From: Silvibacterium bohemicum | GTDB lineage: Bacteria > Acidobacteriota > Terriglobia > Terriglobales > Acidobacteriaceae | Assembly (NCBI RefSeq): GCF_001006305.1 | Contig: NZ_LBHJ01000012.1 | Coordinates: 594,231-658,230 of the forward strand | DNA: 64,000 bases | Direction of reading: 5' to 3' | In this document: piece after piece, positions 17,513 through 27,148 of the stretch | How positions within the stretch are numbered: the stretch's first letter is position 1 | Layout of the letters: each line of letters starts with the position of its first letter | The notes under the pieces: generated by a model | Database searches by the model: none | What the model was told of the DNA's origin: nothing | The model's input: the letters and a program-made list of their open reading frames with translations, nothing else | Translations under genes and position numbers: made by a program

Positions 17513-19891
17513 ATGCATCAGGGCCGCTGGGTCTTGCTTATCGCCAGCGAAGTAGGTGGAACGGACTCTGTCGCCGATCGTGCGATGGAGCGGCTCGTCG
17601 TCGCCATTCAGGAAGAAGGCTACCGCGTCGTGCGTACGGTCACGCCGGAAGACGGACTGTCTTTGGTGAAATCCGATCCGTCGCAGAGCGCAGTTCTGCT
17701 CGATTGGGATCTGGCTGAAAACAATCAGTTCGACGAGCGCGCCGCGTTGCGCATCATCCGCGCCGTCAGGCGCCGCAATAAAAAGCTGCCCATCTTCCTC
17801 ATTGCCGACCGCACGCTGGTAAGCGAGCTACCTCTTGAAGTGGTCAAGCAGGTGCATGAATACATCCACCTCTTCGGCGATACGCCGGCCTTCATTGCCA
17901 ACCGCGTCGATTTCGCCGTCGAGCGCTATCACGAGCAGCTACTGCCGCCATACTTCCGCGAGCTGGTAAAGTACACCGACCAGGGCGCCTACTCCTGGGA
18001 CGCGCCGGGACACATGGGCGGCGTCGCATTCCTGAAGCATCCGGTAGGCATGGCCTTCCACAACTACTTCGGCGAAAACCTGATGCGTTCGGATCTTGGC
18101 ATCTCCACCGCCGAGCTGGGCTCATGGCTCGATCACGTTGGACCGCCAGCTGAGTCGGAGCGGAACGCCGCTCGCATCTTTGGCGCCGATTGGACCTTCT
18201 ACGTCCTCGGCGGCTCGTCGACATCGAACCAGATTGTCGGACACGGTGTCATCGGGCAGGACGAGATGGTGGTGGCCGATCTAAACTGTCACAAGTCCAT
18301 CTGTCACTCGCTCACCGTCACCGGCGCGCGGCCCGTGTACTTCAAGCCCACGCGTAACGGCTACGGCATGATCGGCCTGGTGCCGCTCGACCGCTTCAAA
18401 CCCGAGCACATCAAGGCGCTGATCGAGAAGAGTCCGTTCGCAGCCCGAGCCGTGTCGAAAGAGCCCAGCTATGCGGTCGTGACCAATTCCACCTACGACG
18501 GCTTCTGCTACAACGTGGATTCAGTCGTAGAAGAACTAGCCAAAACTGTGCCCCGCGTGCACTTCGACGAAGCCTGGTACGCCTACGCCAAGTTCCATCC
18601 CCTCTATCGCGGCCGCTTCGCCATGGACGTACCCGAGGAGATGCCGAACCGCCCGCTCATCTTCGCTACGCAGTCCACGCATAAGATGCTGGCCGCCTTC
18701 TCCATGGCGTCGATGATCCATGTGAAGCTGAGCCAGCGCGCTCCTCTGGAATTCGACCAGTTCAACGAGTCGTTCATGATGCACGGCACCACCTCGCCGT
18801 TCTATCCCATGATCGCGTCGATCGACGTGGCGACGGCGATGATGGACGAGCCTGCCGGTTCGACGCTGATGACCGAGACCATTCAGGACGCCATCACCTT
18901 CCGCAAGACAATGGCTTCGGTGGCTCACCGACTCAAGTCGGAAGAAGGCGACTGGTGGTTCTTCGGCATGTTCCAGCCCGATAACGTGCAGGATGCCGCT
19001 AGCGGCGAAACTTTCCGCTTTGAAGACGCACCCGATACCCTTCTGTCGCAGTCCGCGCAATGCTGGACGCTGAAGCCGGGAGAAGAATGGCACGGCTTCG
19101 CAGCCGAAGATGTCACCGACGACTACGTGCTGCTGGATCCGACCAAAGTCACCATCCTGATGCCCGGCATGAAGCCTGGCGGCCAGACGGAGGATTGGGG
19201 CATCCCGGCATCGATCCTCACCGCCTTTCTCGATGCTCGCCGCGTCGAGATCGCGCGCACCGGCGACTACACCATCCTTACCTTGTTCTCTGTCGGCACC
19301 AGTAAAGGCAAGTGGGGCAGCCTGCTCGAAACATTGTTCGAGTTCAAGCGCCTTTACGATCAGGAAGCGATGTTGACCGAAGCCCTGCCGGCTCTGGCCG
19401 CAAAGTATCCCGACCGCTACGGCAGCCTGACGCTGAAACAGTTGAGCGACGAGATGCATGCCAGCATGAAGGACTTGAACCTGCCCGGTCTGCTGCACGC
19501 CGCATGCGACACCGAGCCGAATCCAGTGCTGACGCCCGCGCAGACATACCAGAAGCTGATTCGCAACGGTACCGAAAAGGTGAAGATCACGGAGATGGCG
19601 GGCAGAATTCCGGCAGTAATGCTGGTGCCTTATCCTCCGGGCATTCCGATTCGTATGCCCGGCGAGCGGCTGGGTGATGCGGAGAGCCCGACCATTAAGC
19701 TGCTGCTGGCGCTCGAAGAGTTCGGCAAGCGCTTTCCTGGATTCGAGCGCGAAGTGCACGGCATCGAAGTCGACGCGCAAGGCCAGTTCTGGACGCGCGG
19801 AGTGATCGAGACCACCAACGGCTCATCGCAATCGAAGTCTGCAAAGCCGCGCACCCGTCCGGCAACACGCGCAGTGAAGAAGACCCTGTAG
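17513..19891 (+). CDS. Orn/Lys/Arg decarboxylase (biodegradative type) with receiver-like N-terminal domain
   Basis: 792 residues from the ATG at 17513; the frame stays open upstream to 17375 but that part is not conserved-looking. Residues 1-130 form the wing or receiver-like domain of bacterial inducible decarboxylases (AVLLDWDL). Residues 150-600 form the PLP fold type I core, with YSWDAPGHMGG, GGSSTSNQ, VDxAWYAYAKFHP-like HFDEAWYAYAKFHP and the PLP lysine Lys391 in QSTHKMLAAFS. Substrate (arginine, lysine or ornithine) cannot be read safely from sequence. It makes a polyamine precursor and may consume protons in acid resistance. The last 20 residues are Lys/Arg-rich, unlike the family. 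A terminator follows. Confidence 0.88.
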   Translation: MHQGRWVLLIASEVGGTDSVADRAMERLVVAIQEEGYRVVRTVTPEDGLSLVKSDPSQSAVLLDWDLAENNQFDERAALRIIRAVRRRNKKLPIFLIADRTLVSELPLEVVKQVHEYIHLFGDTPAFIANRVDFAVERYHEQLLPPYFRELVKYTDQGAYSWDAPGHMGGVAFLKHPVGMAFHNYFGENLMRSDLGISTAELGSWLDHVGPPAESERNAARIFGADWTFYVLGGSSTSNQIVGHGVIGQDEMVVADLNCHKSICHSLTVTGARPVYFKPTRNGYGMIGLVPLDRFKPEHIKALIEKSPFAARAVSKEPSYAVVTNSTYDGFCYNVDSVVEELAKTVPRVHFDEAWYAYAKFHPLYRGRFAMDVPEEMPNRPLIFATQSTHKMLAAFSMASMIHVKLSQRAPLEFDQFNESFMMHGTTSPFYPMIASIDVATAMMDEPAGSTLMTETIQDAITFRKTMASVAHRLKSEEGDWWFFGMFQPDNVQDAASGETFRFEDAPDTLLSQSAQCWTLKPGEEWHGFAAEDVTDDYVLLDPTKVTILMPGMKPGGQTEDWGIPASILTAFLDARRVEIARTGDYTILTLFSVGTSKGKWGSLLETLFEFKRLYDQEAMLTEALPALAAKYPDRYGSLTLKQLSDEMHASMKDLNLPGLLHAACDTEPNPVLTPAQTYQKLIRNGTEKVKITEMAGRIPAVMLVPYPPGIPIRMPGERLGDAESPTIKLLLALEEFGKRFPGFEREVHGIEVDAQGQFWTRGVIETTNGSSQSKSAKPRTRPATRAVKKTL

Positions 19892-19903
19892 GTTGAGACT
19901 TCC

Positions 19904-19928
19904 AGGCCTGGTCTTTAAGACCGGGCCT
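19904..19928 (+). terminator. Bidirectional terminator between convergent genes
   Basis: Near-perfect inverted repeat of AGGCCTGGTCTT with AAGACCGGGCCT, 12 pairs with one wobble and a tight loop, 13 nt past the decarboxylase stop and 22 nt from the tolC-family stop. Confidence 0.6.
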
Positions 19929-19949
19929 GATGGGGCCCGGAAGCGTGGC

Positions 19950-21422
19950 CTACTTGCCGCCCTGAGGCTGCGGAGCCGGAGAATTGCCGGGGATGTAGTT
20001 CTTGTACTGCGTGTCGATAATTCCCAGGTTGCGCGCCAATCCCAACTTAGCCTGATTGAATTGGAAGACAGTATTGACGTACTGCGTCTGAGCCTGCGCC
20101 AGTGTGGATTGCGCTTGTACTACGGGCAGGTTGTCGTCTACGCCAGCCTGGAAGCGGTCGGTCGTCTGTCCCAGCGCGGTCGTTGCTAGGTCCACATTGC
20201 TCCGCGCCACGCGCACCAGCTCCGCCGCGGTCTGCAAGTCGAGCAGACTGTCGCGCAGCTGCTGGTCGATTTTGTTGGTCAGGTCGTTGAGCTGCGAGCG
20301 TATCTCGTCTACCTGCGCGACCGCGACATCTTTGTCTCCGCGAAACTTCGCTTCATCGAAGATCGGAATGCTGATCGTTCCTTCAGCAGTGAAGAGGCCG
20401 TGATAGATCTGGCCGGTCACGCCGGTTACACCATAGTTTCCGTCGAAGTTGATGCTGGGAAAGCGCTCGTGCTTCACCGCCTGCCGCTCCAGCTGCGCCG
20501 ACCGGATCTGCTGCTTCAGGCTCTGGAAGTCCTGGCGGCTTCCGTAAGCTTCCTTGCGCGCGTCTTCGATAGTCAGGGAGGCAAGATCGGCGTAAGGAGT
20601 CGCATCGGTTAGCTGAATCTTTTGCTCGGGTGCGATCCCGATCTGCCGAAGGAGCGCGATCTTGGACTTCTCGAAGCTGTTTTCAGCCGAGATGAGTGTC
20701 TGCTGCTGTGTCTGATACTGGACTCGCGCGCGCAACTCATCGAGGTTGGCCGCTGTACCCGCCACATGCTCCTCGTGCGCCTGATATAGCAGCGTCTCGT
20801 CCGTTTTCAGCAGAGCCTGGGCATAATCCACCTGCGAAGATGCCGCCAGCGCTTTCAGGTAGGCTGTTCCCACGTTCAGAACCACCAGCCCGCGGGACGA
20901 TTGGGTGTTGTAATAGGCGGCTTTTTCATTTGCCTTGGCTGCCTTCCACACATCGATACCCGACCAGGTGAAGATCGCTTGCGACATATTCACCTGGGCG
21001 TCGGTCGAGTTCACCGTAACAATTGTGGGGAAGGCTGCCACTTGCGCTGGCGTTATTCCGAAAGAGGGCAGAATCCCCGGGCTGAAGCCGTAACTGGACA
21101 GGTCGATCTGGTGAACGCCGTGATCCGCATGCAGGGACAGATTGGGCAGAAGAGCATTTGCCAGCTGCAGCTTCTGGGCCTCGGCAATCTTCTGGTTCTG
21201 CTTGGCGAGGGTGAGCGCCAGATTGTTCTCGATGCCCAGCCGAATGGCGTCGTCCAGAGAAAGCTGTTTGACTTCGGGGGTGGCGGCTACTGCCTGCACG
21301 CTGCCGGCGTACGAGTTCTGCGCCGAATTATCCGGGTTGGCCTGGGCTAGAGCACTGCGGCACCATCCCGCCAGCAACAACAGGGTAGCCGTTCCAAACG
21401 TTAGAGCTTTAGGGAGATTCAT
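19950..21422 (-). CDS. TolC-family outer-membrane efflux protein
   Basis: 490 residues. Signal peptide of about 26 residues (ending SALA), then two copies of the OEP helical-hairpin repeat. The first begins LSLDDAIRLGIENNLALTLA and has the usual LPNLSLHA; the second ends near VDDNLPVVQAQSTLAQAQTQYV. It would form the trimeric outer-membrane duct of a tripartite exporter. No RND, ABC or membrane-fusion gene lies next to it, so the inner-membrane partner is elsewhere. The Pro/Gln-rich end (PQPQGGK) is normal for the group. It diverges from the histidine kinase gene. Confidence 0.88.
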   Translation of the reverse strand: MNLPKALTFGTATLLLLAGWCRSALAQANPDNSAQNSYAGSVQAVAATPEVKQLSLDDAIRLGIENNLALTLAKQNQKIAEAQKLQLANALLPNLSLHADHGVHQIDLSSYGFSPGILPSFGITPAQVAAFPTIVTVNSTDAQVNMSQAIFTWSGIDVWKAAKANEKAAYYNTQSSRGLVVLNVGTAYLKALAASSQVDYAQALLKTDETLLYQAHEEHVAGTAANLDELRARVQYQTQQQTLISAENSFEKSKIALLRQIGIAPEQKIQLTDATPYADLASLTIEDARKEAYGSRQDFQSLKQQIRSAQLERQAVKHERFPSINFDGNYGVTGVTGQIYHGLFTAEGTISIPIFDEAKFRGDKDVAVAQVDEIRSQLNDLTNKIDQQLRDSLLDLQTAAELVRVARSNVDLATTALGQTTDRFQAGVDDNLPVVQAQSTLAQAQTQYVNTVFQFNQAKLGLARNLGIIDTQYKNYIPGNSPAPQPQGGK

Positions 21423-21804
21423 CGTTGCGGAGTGCCTTCTCGAATACTACGAGTTTTAGATTTTGATCGGCTCAAAGGGATGCCAAATAATTACGAATAA
21501 AGCAGATGCGCCCCGCTCTCGAGAAGCGGCAACGCTGTACGTGACAATCGGCACTCTCAAGCGGCTGATTTTAAAGGCCGAATACTATCGCGGTCAGGAT
21601 TGGCAGCACCATCGTGCATTACCAGCCTTCGATAGTGCATTAATAAGCAACGGCCTAGGGGTGGCCGACATCGTAACTGGTACGATCCGGACGCGCAAGA
21701 GCTCCGGCGAGATGACCGTGTGAAGCGGTACGCACACTTGTTTGTCCCATGCCTCGGTTTAGTTGGAAGCGGAGATACTAAGCCGTTGCGCATTGAGGTT
21801 TTAA
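21423..21804. promoter_or_regulatory. Divergent regulatory region with a paired direct repeat
   Basis: About 380 bases between tolC-family and kinase genes without a supported gene. It contains two near-identical 11-mers, ATCGTGCATTA at 21611-21621 and ATAGTGCATTA at 21632-21642. Their starts are 21 bp apart, two helical turns, as expected for a dimeric activator or repressor site. The kinase start codon at 21805 has GAGG 8 nt upstream. Confidence 0.4.
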
Positions 21805-23097
21805 ATGATCAACCAACTGTCCATATCGAGAATCGTGTTGTTGATGAACGACTTGGCGTCGACACACGCAGTGAGGCAGGCGGTCCGCAGGGGCGGCCTA
21901 ACCGTCATTCTGGACCCCGTTTCCAGCCGCGAAGAGTTTCTTTCCCGCTTCCGCAACGGCAGTGTCGATATGATTTTGGCTCCCGCCAGCGGCTACAACG
22001 GCATGGAAGTCTCGGAGATCATCGACCAGACTCGCAGCGGCCCGCATGAAATTCCTCTTATTCTTCTCGGAAGCGATGGCGACGCAAGCGGTGCCTTGCA
22101 AGCTTGGCGTGGCGCGGCAACCGATATCGTCAAGGTATCGGAGTTCGACCGCTTGCCCTCGATCCTCGCGCGGGCGCTTCGCGATAGCAGAACCCACCGG
22201 GTGAATGCCAGCGTGCAGGGAGAATTGGACCGCGCGGCCGAGATCCTGCGCGAAAACCAGAAGCTCATCACCATCGGGCGGCTTACCGCCTCCATCGCTC
22301 ATGAGATCAACAATCCGCTGGAGTCGATCACCAACCTTTTGTACCTGATGGAGGCCGAGCGGAATGATCCAAACAAGTGGAAGCAGTATTTGACCTTGGC
22401 GCAGCGAGAGTTGAGCAGGGTTGTTCAAATCAGCAAACAGACTCTGACCTTTTCGCGGGAGACCACCGTCCCAGTACGGGTGCAGCTCTCCGAATTGATC
22501 GAGGAGGTTGTGGCCCTCTACCACCGGAAAATATCCGAAAAGAATCTACGCATCCTGCGGCAGTACGAATCTGCGGAGCAGGTGTCGGTCTTTCCTGGCG
22601 AGATGCGGCAAGTTCTGTCGAACCTGATCGCCAATGCTATCGAAGCCACCAGCGCAGGCGGCTTGTTGAAATTTCGGATTCGCTCTGCGCGCAACTGGTC
22701 AGATCAGGGCGTCCAGGGGATACGCGTCTCCGTAGCGGACGACGGCTCGGGCATGTCGGCTGAAGTCCGTCATCGCCTCGGGCAACCCTTCTTTACCACC
22801 AAGGGACAGCACGGAACTGGCCTCGGATTGTGGGTCACGCGCGCAATTCTCAGCCGGTATGGCGGGAACTTGCAGCTTCGTTCGTCGACGTCCCCCGAGC
22901 GCCACGGAACTGTGTTTAGCATGTTCCTTCCCACCAATATGCGGCCGCTGGCAGTGATTCCGCGTGGCGGAGCTTCCCCGTCTCCGGTTGGGGAATCCAC
23001 CCGCCAAGGCTCGGCAATCAAGTTTTCACGGACGGAAGGCGAGCGAAATGACTCCCAGCGAAATGACTCCCAACTTCGCGTCAGCGGCGGTCATTAG
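21805..23097 (+). CDS. Histidine kinase with degenerate N-terminal receiver domain
   Basis: 430 residues, no membrane segment. Residues 1-130 look like a receiver domain, but the phospho-acceptor site reads MILAPASGYNGMEV with no Asp at the expected place. Residues 155-220 are the dimerisation/phosphotransfer domain with H-box SIAHEINNPLESI (His about 166). Residues 260-375 are the ATPase domain with N-box NLIANAIEA, G1 DDGSGMS and G2 GTGLGLW. A cytosolic input of unknown kind probably acts through the receiver-like domain. No partner response regulator is nearby. The extreme C-terminus contains a 15-bp tandem duplication (23043-23072) giving RNDSQ twice. Confidence 0.85.
   Translation: MINQLSISRIVLLMNDLASTHAVRQAVRRGGLTVILDPVSSREEFLSRFRNGSVDMILAPASGYNGMEVSEIIDQTRSGPHEIPLILLGSDGDASGALQAWRGAATDIVKVSEFDRLPSILARALRDSRTHRVNASVQGELDRAAEILRENQKLITIGRLTASIAHEINNPLESITNLLYLMEAERNDPNKWKQYLTLAQRELSRVVQISKQTLTFSRETTVPVRVQLSELIEEVVALYHRKISEKNLRILRQYESAEQVSVFPGEMRQVLSNLIANAIEATSAGGLLKFRIRSARNWSDQGVQGIRVSVADDGSGMSAEVRHRLGQPFFTTKGQHGTGLGLWVTRAILSRYGGNLQLRSSTSPERHGTVFSMFLPTNMRPLAVIPRGGASPSPVGESTRQGSAIKFSRTEGERNDSQRNDSQLRVSGGH
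23043..23072 (+). repeat. 15-bp perfect tandem duplication in the kinase tail
   Basis: GCGAAATGACTCCCA occurs twice head to tail, adding five codons in frame near the end of the kinase gene. Confidence 0.9.
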
Positions 23098-23172
23098 GCG
23101 CTAGCTTTGCCCTGCGCAATTTCGGGCGGCATGCTGACATGCTGAGTGACGATAGCCCCGGCCGCATCTCCA

Positions 23173-25335
23173 TTACTCCTCATCCTCATCGGCTCCTCGG
23201 CGGCCAGCTGTCGCTAGAATCTTCTCTGCAATAGGCGGCGGCACCACATCGTAATGATCCATCTCCATGTGAAAGCTCCCGCGGCCCTGGGTCATTGCGG
23301 TCAATGCCTGACCGTAACTCAGCATCTCGGACATCGGAGCTTCGGCGCGAATGAGCGTGGATGTCCCACGCCCTTCCATGCCCTGCACCCGTCCGCGCCG
23401 CTGATTGAGGTCGCCCATCAGTGCACCGGCAAACTCGTCGGGCGCTTCGATCTCTACCTTCATGACTGGCTCGAGCAGCGCAGGCCGGGCCTGCTCCATG
23501 CACTTGCGGAAGGCGATGCGCCCCGCCATCTTGAAGGAGAGTTCATTCGAGTCGACCTCGTGATAGCTGCCGTCATAGACGGTGACCTTGAAGTCGACCA
23601 CCGGATATCCCGCCAGGTAGCCGCGCGCCGCTGACTCCTGAATCCCTTTCTCGACCGCAGGCACGTACTGCCGCGGAATGGAGCCGCCGAAGATGTCGTT
23701 CACGAACTCGAAGCCCGATCCGCGCGGCAGCGGCTCGATGCGGATCTTGCAGTCGCCGAACTGTCCGTGGCCTCCAGTCTGTTTCTTGTGACGTCCTTGC
23801 GCCTCGGCGCGGCCGCGAATCGTCTCGCGATACGGCACCTTTGGAGCCTTCAGAGTGACCTCGGTATGGTAGCGCCGGCGCAGCTTGGAGACGATGGCCT
23901 CGATATGCGGCTGTCCCGCTCCGGCAATCAGAAACTCGTTCGTCTGCGGGTCGCGGAAGAAGCGCACAAGGAGATCCTCCTCCATGATCTTGTGAACGGC
24001 GGGAGCAAGCTTGTCCTCGTCCGCTCGCGTCTTCGGCTCGATGGCATAGGTCATGGCCGCCTCGGGCGTGCATACCGGCTCGAAGAAGATCTCATGGCCT
24101 TTTTCGCCCAACGTGTCGCAGGTGAATGTGTCCTTGAGCTTGGCCACGGCTCCCAAATCGCCGGCATGTAGTTCCATAACGGGAACGGCGCTATGTCCCT
24201 GCATGATGGAAAGATGGGAAAACCTCTCCGTGCCGCGCCGGGAGTAGTTCTCCACCGCCGCGTCATTCTTCAATACGCCTGAAAAAACCTTGAAAAAGGT
24301 GATGCGGCCGGCAAAGGGGTCGGTCATGGTTTTATAGGCGAAGAGTGAGACCGGCTCCTGGTCCTCGACCTTGCGCATCACGAATTCATGTTGCTCCGGG
24401 TTCGGCGATGTCGCGTTCACGTTCAGCGCGTGGCCGTTCGCAGCAACTGATTGCAGCACGGCACGCGCCGCAATGGGAGAGCGCTCGGCCGGCGCCGGAA
24501 CGTACACTTTCAGGAAATCAAGCAGGTGATCGGTGGCGATGTTGGCTCCTCCGCTGGCAAAAAGCACCGGGAAGATTCGGTCCTCGCGGATGGCTTCATG
24601 CAAAGCCGTGATGAGGTGTTGCTCGGGGATCGTTCCTTCCGCAAAGAACTCCTCCATCAGCTCGTCTTTCCCCTCGGCAACCAGCTCGACCAGCACTTCG
24701 TGAGCGGCTTTGACGGTATCCTTCATGCCCTCCGGGATCTCGCCGATTTTGCCTGAGCCGTCTCCGCCGGGCGTGTAATAGAAAGCCTCCATGGTGACGA
24801 GATCGACGATCCCTTCAAAGCCGTTGCCGTTGGCGATCGGCAGCTGGACCGGTATCAAATTCCGTCCGAAGCGCGAACGCAGGGCCGCGATGGTGGAGTG
24901 CACCGATTCCGATGCGCGAGGATGGTCCATCTGGTTGAGCACCACAACGCGCGGCAGGTTGAACTCCTCGGCATACTTCCAAACGCGCTCGGTCATCGCC
25001 TCCACGCCGTTGGGCGTATTCACCACCAGTAGCGCGGACTCCACCGGCATCATCGCCGACTTCGCCTCATGCACGAACATATGGAAGCCGGGCGTGTCCA
25101 CCAGGTTCACTTTCACGCCATTCCACTCCGCAAACGCCACCGCGTTCTGCATGGTGGTGCGCCGCGATATCTCCTCTTCGTCGTAAGCCGTGATGGCGCT
25201 GCCATCTTCGACCCGGCCGAGCCTCGGTGTCATCTTGGCCGCATGAAGCAGTGCGGAGACCAGCGTTGTCTTGCCGCTGTGCGCATGTCCGACCACGGCT
25301 ACATTGCGGATCTCATTCCCGGGATAAGACTTCAT
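23173..25335 (-). CDS. EF-G-like translational GTPase paralogue
   Basis: 720 residues from an ATG with AGGAG 7 nt upstream. Five EF-G-like domains: GTPase (G1 GHAHSGKTTL, G3 DTPGFHMF, G4 NQMDHPRA), domain II, and domains III-V ending in an acidic DEDEE tail. The switch I motif that reads RGITI in true EF-G is replaced by SRRTTMQNAVAF, and G1 has AHS in place of the usual ADAG/IDHG. This matches the EF-G-like subgroup found beside a canonical fusA in many bacteria, whose role (recycling, stress, back-translocation) is unsettled. No rpsL/rpsG/tuf neighbours, which also argues against the main fusA. Confidence 0.85.
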   Translation of the reverse strand: MKSYPGNEIRNVAVVGHAHSGKTTLVSALLHAAKMTPRLGRVEDGSAITAYDEEEISRRTTMQNAVAFAEWNGVKVNLVDTPGFHMFVHEAKSAMMPVESALLVVNTPNGVEAMTERVWKYAEEFNLPRVVVLNQMDHPRASESVHSTIAALRSRFGRNLIPVQLPIANGNGFEGIVDLVTMEAFYYTPGGDGSGKIGEIPEGMKDTVKAAHEVLVELVAEGKDELMEEFFAEGTIPEQHLITALHEAIREDRIFPVLFASGGANIATDHLLDFLKVYVPAPAERSPIAARAVLQSVAANGHALNVNATSPNPEQHEFVMRKVEDQEPVSLFAYKTMTDPFAGRITFFKVFSGVLKNDAAVENYSRRGTERFSHLSIMQGHSAVPVMELHAGDLGAVAKLKDTFTCDTLGEKGHEIFFEPVCTPEAAMTYAIEPKTRADEDKLAPAVHKIMEEDLLVRFFRDPQTNEFLIAGAGQPHIEAIVSKLRRRYHTEVTLKAPKVPYRETIRGRAEAQGRHKKQTGGHGQFGDCKIRIEPLPRGSGFEFVNDIFGGSIPRQYVPAVEKGIQESAARGYLAGYPVVDFKVTVYDGSYHEVDSNELSFKMAGRIAFRKCMEQARPALLEPVMKVEIEAPDEFAGALMGDLNQRRGRVQGMEGRGTSTLIRAEAPMSEMLSYGQALTAMTQGRGSFHMEMDHYDVVPPPIAEKILATAGRRGADEDEE

Positions 25336-25649
25336 GGAGTGCTCCTGAAAGATAGATTCGCCCCGAATCCGAGCGGCGGCGGCAAATTTTAGAGAGGGTT
25401 GGAGCGAGATTTATTCCGGCCTTGGGAGTGGCGGCATCCGGCGCGCAGGGAATTCGCGCGCGCGTCACTCGGGACGCCCTGATTGCGCGTAAACCGAAGC
25501 TGCCGTCCTCATCCTTCATACGAGGCCGATACAGGAGGAGTGGCGTTTCGTAACGGCGAAGAGACCGCCCCTCCAAGAGCCTTGCATGCTAGCATGGCTT
25601 TCCCGCGGCCATCAAATCCCGAAGTAACCAGCCTAAAATGACATCAAGG
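25336..25649. other. Intergenic region upstream of the EF-G-like gene
   Basis: About 310 bases without a supported gene. It includes the EF-G-like ribosome binding site and a 12-bp perfect palindrome CATGCTAGCATG at 25585-25596 that could be a protein-binding site. Nothing else stands out. Confidence 0.4.
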
Positions 25650-25745
25650 ATGATGTTCAAACTCATTGCCGGCGTCATACTCTTGGCGGGAATTGTCTAT
25701 CTTCGCTACCGGAGCGGGTCAGTCTCAAGGCGAGAGCGGAAATAG
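25650..25745 (+). CDS. Possible 31-residue single-pass membrane peptide
   Basis: Short frame starting MMFKLIAGVILLAGIVYLRY, then a Ser/Arg/Lys-rich end. One clean hydrophobic helix followed by positive charges (predicted N-out or inner-membrane anchor). An AAGG precedes the start very closely, and an upstream in-frame ATG exists at 25638. Too short to be secure; it could be chance. If real it is a small inner-membrane protein just before tyrS. Confidence 0.3.
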   Translation: MMFKLIAGVILLAGIVYLRYRSGSVSRRERK

Positions 25746-25851
25746 CAGCCAAGGCCCGTTGTCAAAAGCGGTAAGAGCCAACTCCGGGCCCCGTCGATAG
25801 AAGCGCCATGCTCCCGCACCGGCGATGCCGTTCCCTATACTAATGAGAGCA

Positions 25852-27111
25852 ATGGCAAACTCTCTTCCTGTCGTCAATTTTCCTCCCGTCGATGAGCAGA
25901 TGGATCTGCTCGAAAAAGGTGCGGCCGAAATCATCCGCGCCTCCGATCTGCGCGAGCGCCTCGAGAAGTCGCGGCAGACCGGTATCCCGCTGCGCGTCAA
26001 AGCCGGCTTCGATCCCACCGCGCCCGATCTACACCTCGGACACACCGTGCTGATGCGCAAGCTCAAGCACTTCCAGGATCTCGGCCATCAGGTGATCTTT
26101 CTGATCGGCGATTTCACCTCTCTGATCGGCGACCCCACCGGGCGGTCCGTCACCCGCAAGGCCCTGACCCGGGAAGAGATCAACGAGAATGCAAAGACCT
26201 ACACCAATCAGGTCTTCCGTATCCTCAATCGGGAGAAGACCGAGGTCCGCTTCAACTCCGAATGGCTCGATAAGCTGGGCTTCGAGGGCATGATCCGCCT
26301 GGCTGCGAAGTTCACCGTCTCGCAGATGCTGGAGCGGGATGAATTCCACAAGCGCTTCCAGGAAGAGAAGCCCATCTCGCTGCACGAAATGCTCTACCCG
26401 CTCGCACAGGCTTACGACTCGGTCGCGCTCAAGGCCGATGTGGAGTTGGGCGGCACCGACCAGAAGTTCAATCTGCTGGCCGGACGCGAGTTGCAGCGCG
26501 ACTACGGCGAGCAGCCGCAGATTGTGCTGATGACCCCGATCATCGAGGGACTCGACGGCGTGCAGAAGATGTCGAAGTCGCTCAACAACGCCATCGGCAT
26601 TCACGAGCCCGCGCCCGAGATGTACGGCAAGCTCATGTCCATTAACGACGAGCTGATGTGGCGCTACTGGACCCTGCTCACCGACCTCCGTCAGTCCGAG
26701 ATCGACGCCATGCGCGCGGAAGTTGTCGCCGGCGGCCTGCATCCCATGGAAGCCAAGAAGCGCCTGGCCCGCACCATCGTCGGAGGATTTCACTCGCAGG
26801 AAGCAGCACAGGCCGCGGATGAAAACTGGGCAAAGCAGTTTCAGCAGAAGAGCGATGAGGTGGAGGGACTGGAAGAGATTCGCATTGCGGCATCCGAGCT
26901 GGGGCGCGATGCCGACGGCCGCATCCGCGTTGCGAAGCTCCTCACCGCCTCCGGGCTTGCAGCATCGTCTACCGAAGCGGATCGCAAGATGAAAGAGGGA
27001 GCCGTACGCCTCGACGGCGAGGTTTGCAAGCAGTCGCACATCTCCTTGCAAGGGAATTCGCGACTGACGGTCCGCGTCGGCAAACGCGCGAAAATCGCGG
27101 TCATCGAATAG
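25852..27111 (+). CDS. tyrS: Tyrosyl-tRNA synthetase
   Basis: About 419 residues from the ATG at 25852 (ATGs at 25825 and 25843 are possible; no strong ribosome binding site picks one). Class I aminoacyl-tRNA synthetase: HIGH-type motif [15 protein letters not shown] context, KMSKS loop in [13 protein letters not shown], and a C-terminal S4 RNA-binding domain (about 350-419, [19 protein letters not shown]). The [13 protein letters not shown] form marks the TyrZ-like bacterial subgroup rather than the E. coli type. It attaches tyrosine to tRNA-Tyr in the cytosol. No T-box or leader structure was seen. Confidence 0.93.
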   Translation: MANSLPVVNFPPVDEQMDLLEKGAAEIIRASDLRERLEKSRQTGIPLRVKAGFDPTAPDLHLGHTVLMRKLKHFQDLGHQVIFLIGDFTSLIGDPTGRSVTRKALTREEINENAKTYTNQVFRILNREKTEVRFNSEWLDKLGFEGMIRLAAKFTVSQMLERDEFHKRFQEEKPISLHEMLYPLAQAYDSVALKADVELGGTDQKFNLLAGRELQRDYGEQPQIVLMTPIIEGLDGVQKMSKSLNNAIGIHEPAPEMYGKLMSINDELMWRYWTLLTDLRQSEIDAMRAEVVAGGLHPMEAKKRLARTIVGGFHSQEAAQAADENWAKQFQQKSDEVEGLEEIRIAASELGRDADGRIRVAKLLTASGLAASSTEADRKMKEGAVRLDGEVCKQSHISLQGNSRLTVRVGKRAKIAVIE

Positions 27112-27148
27112 GGCAGGCGCGCAATAAAATAACTATGGAATAGGACTG

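Noticed and set aside
21463-21723. Plus-strand frame of 86 codons between tolC-like and kinase genes
   Set aside because: No ribosome binding site or protein signature; the region looks regulatory.
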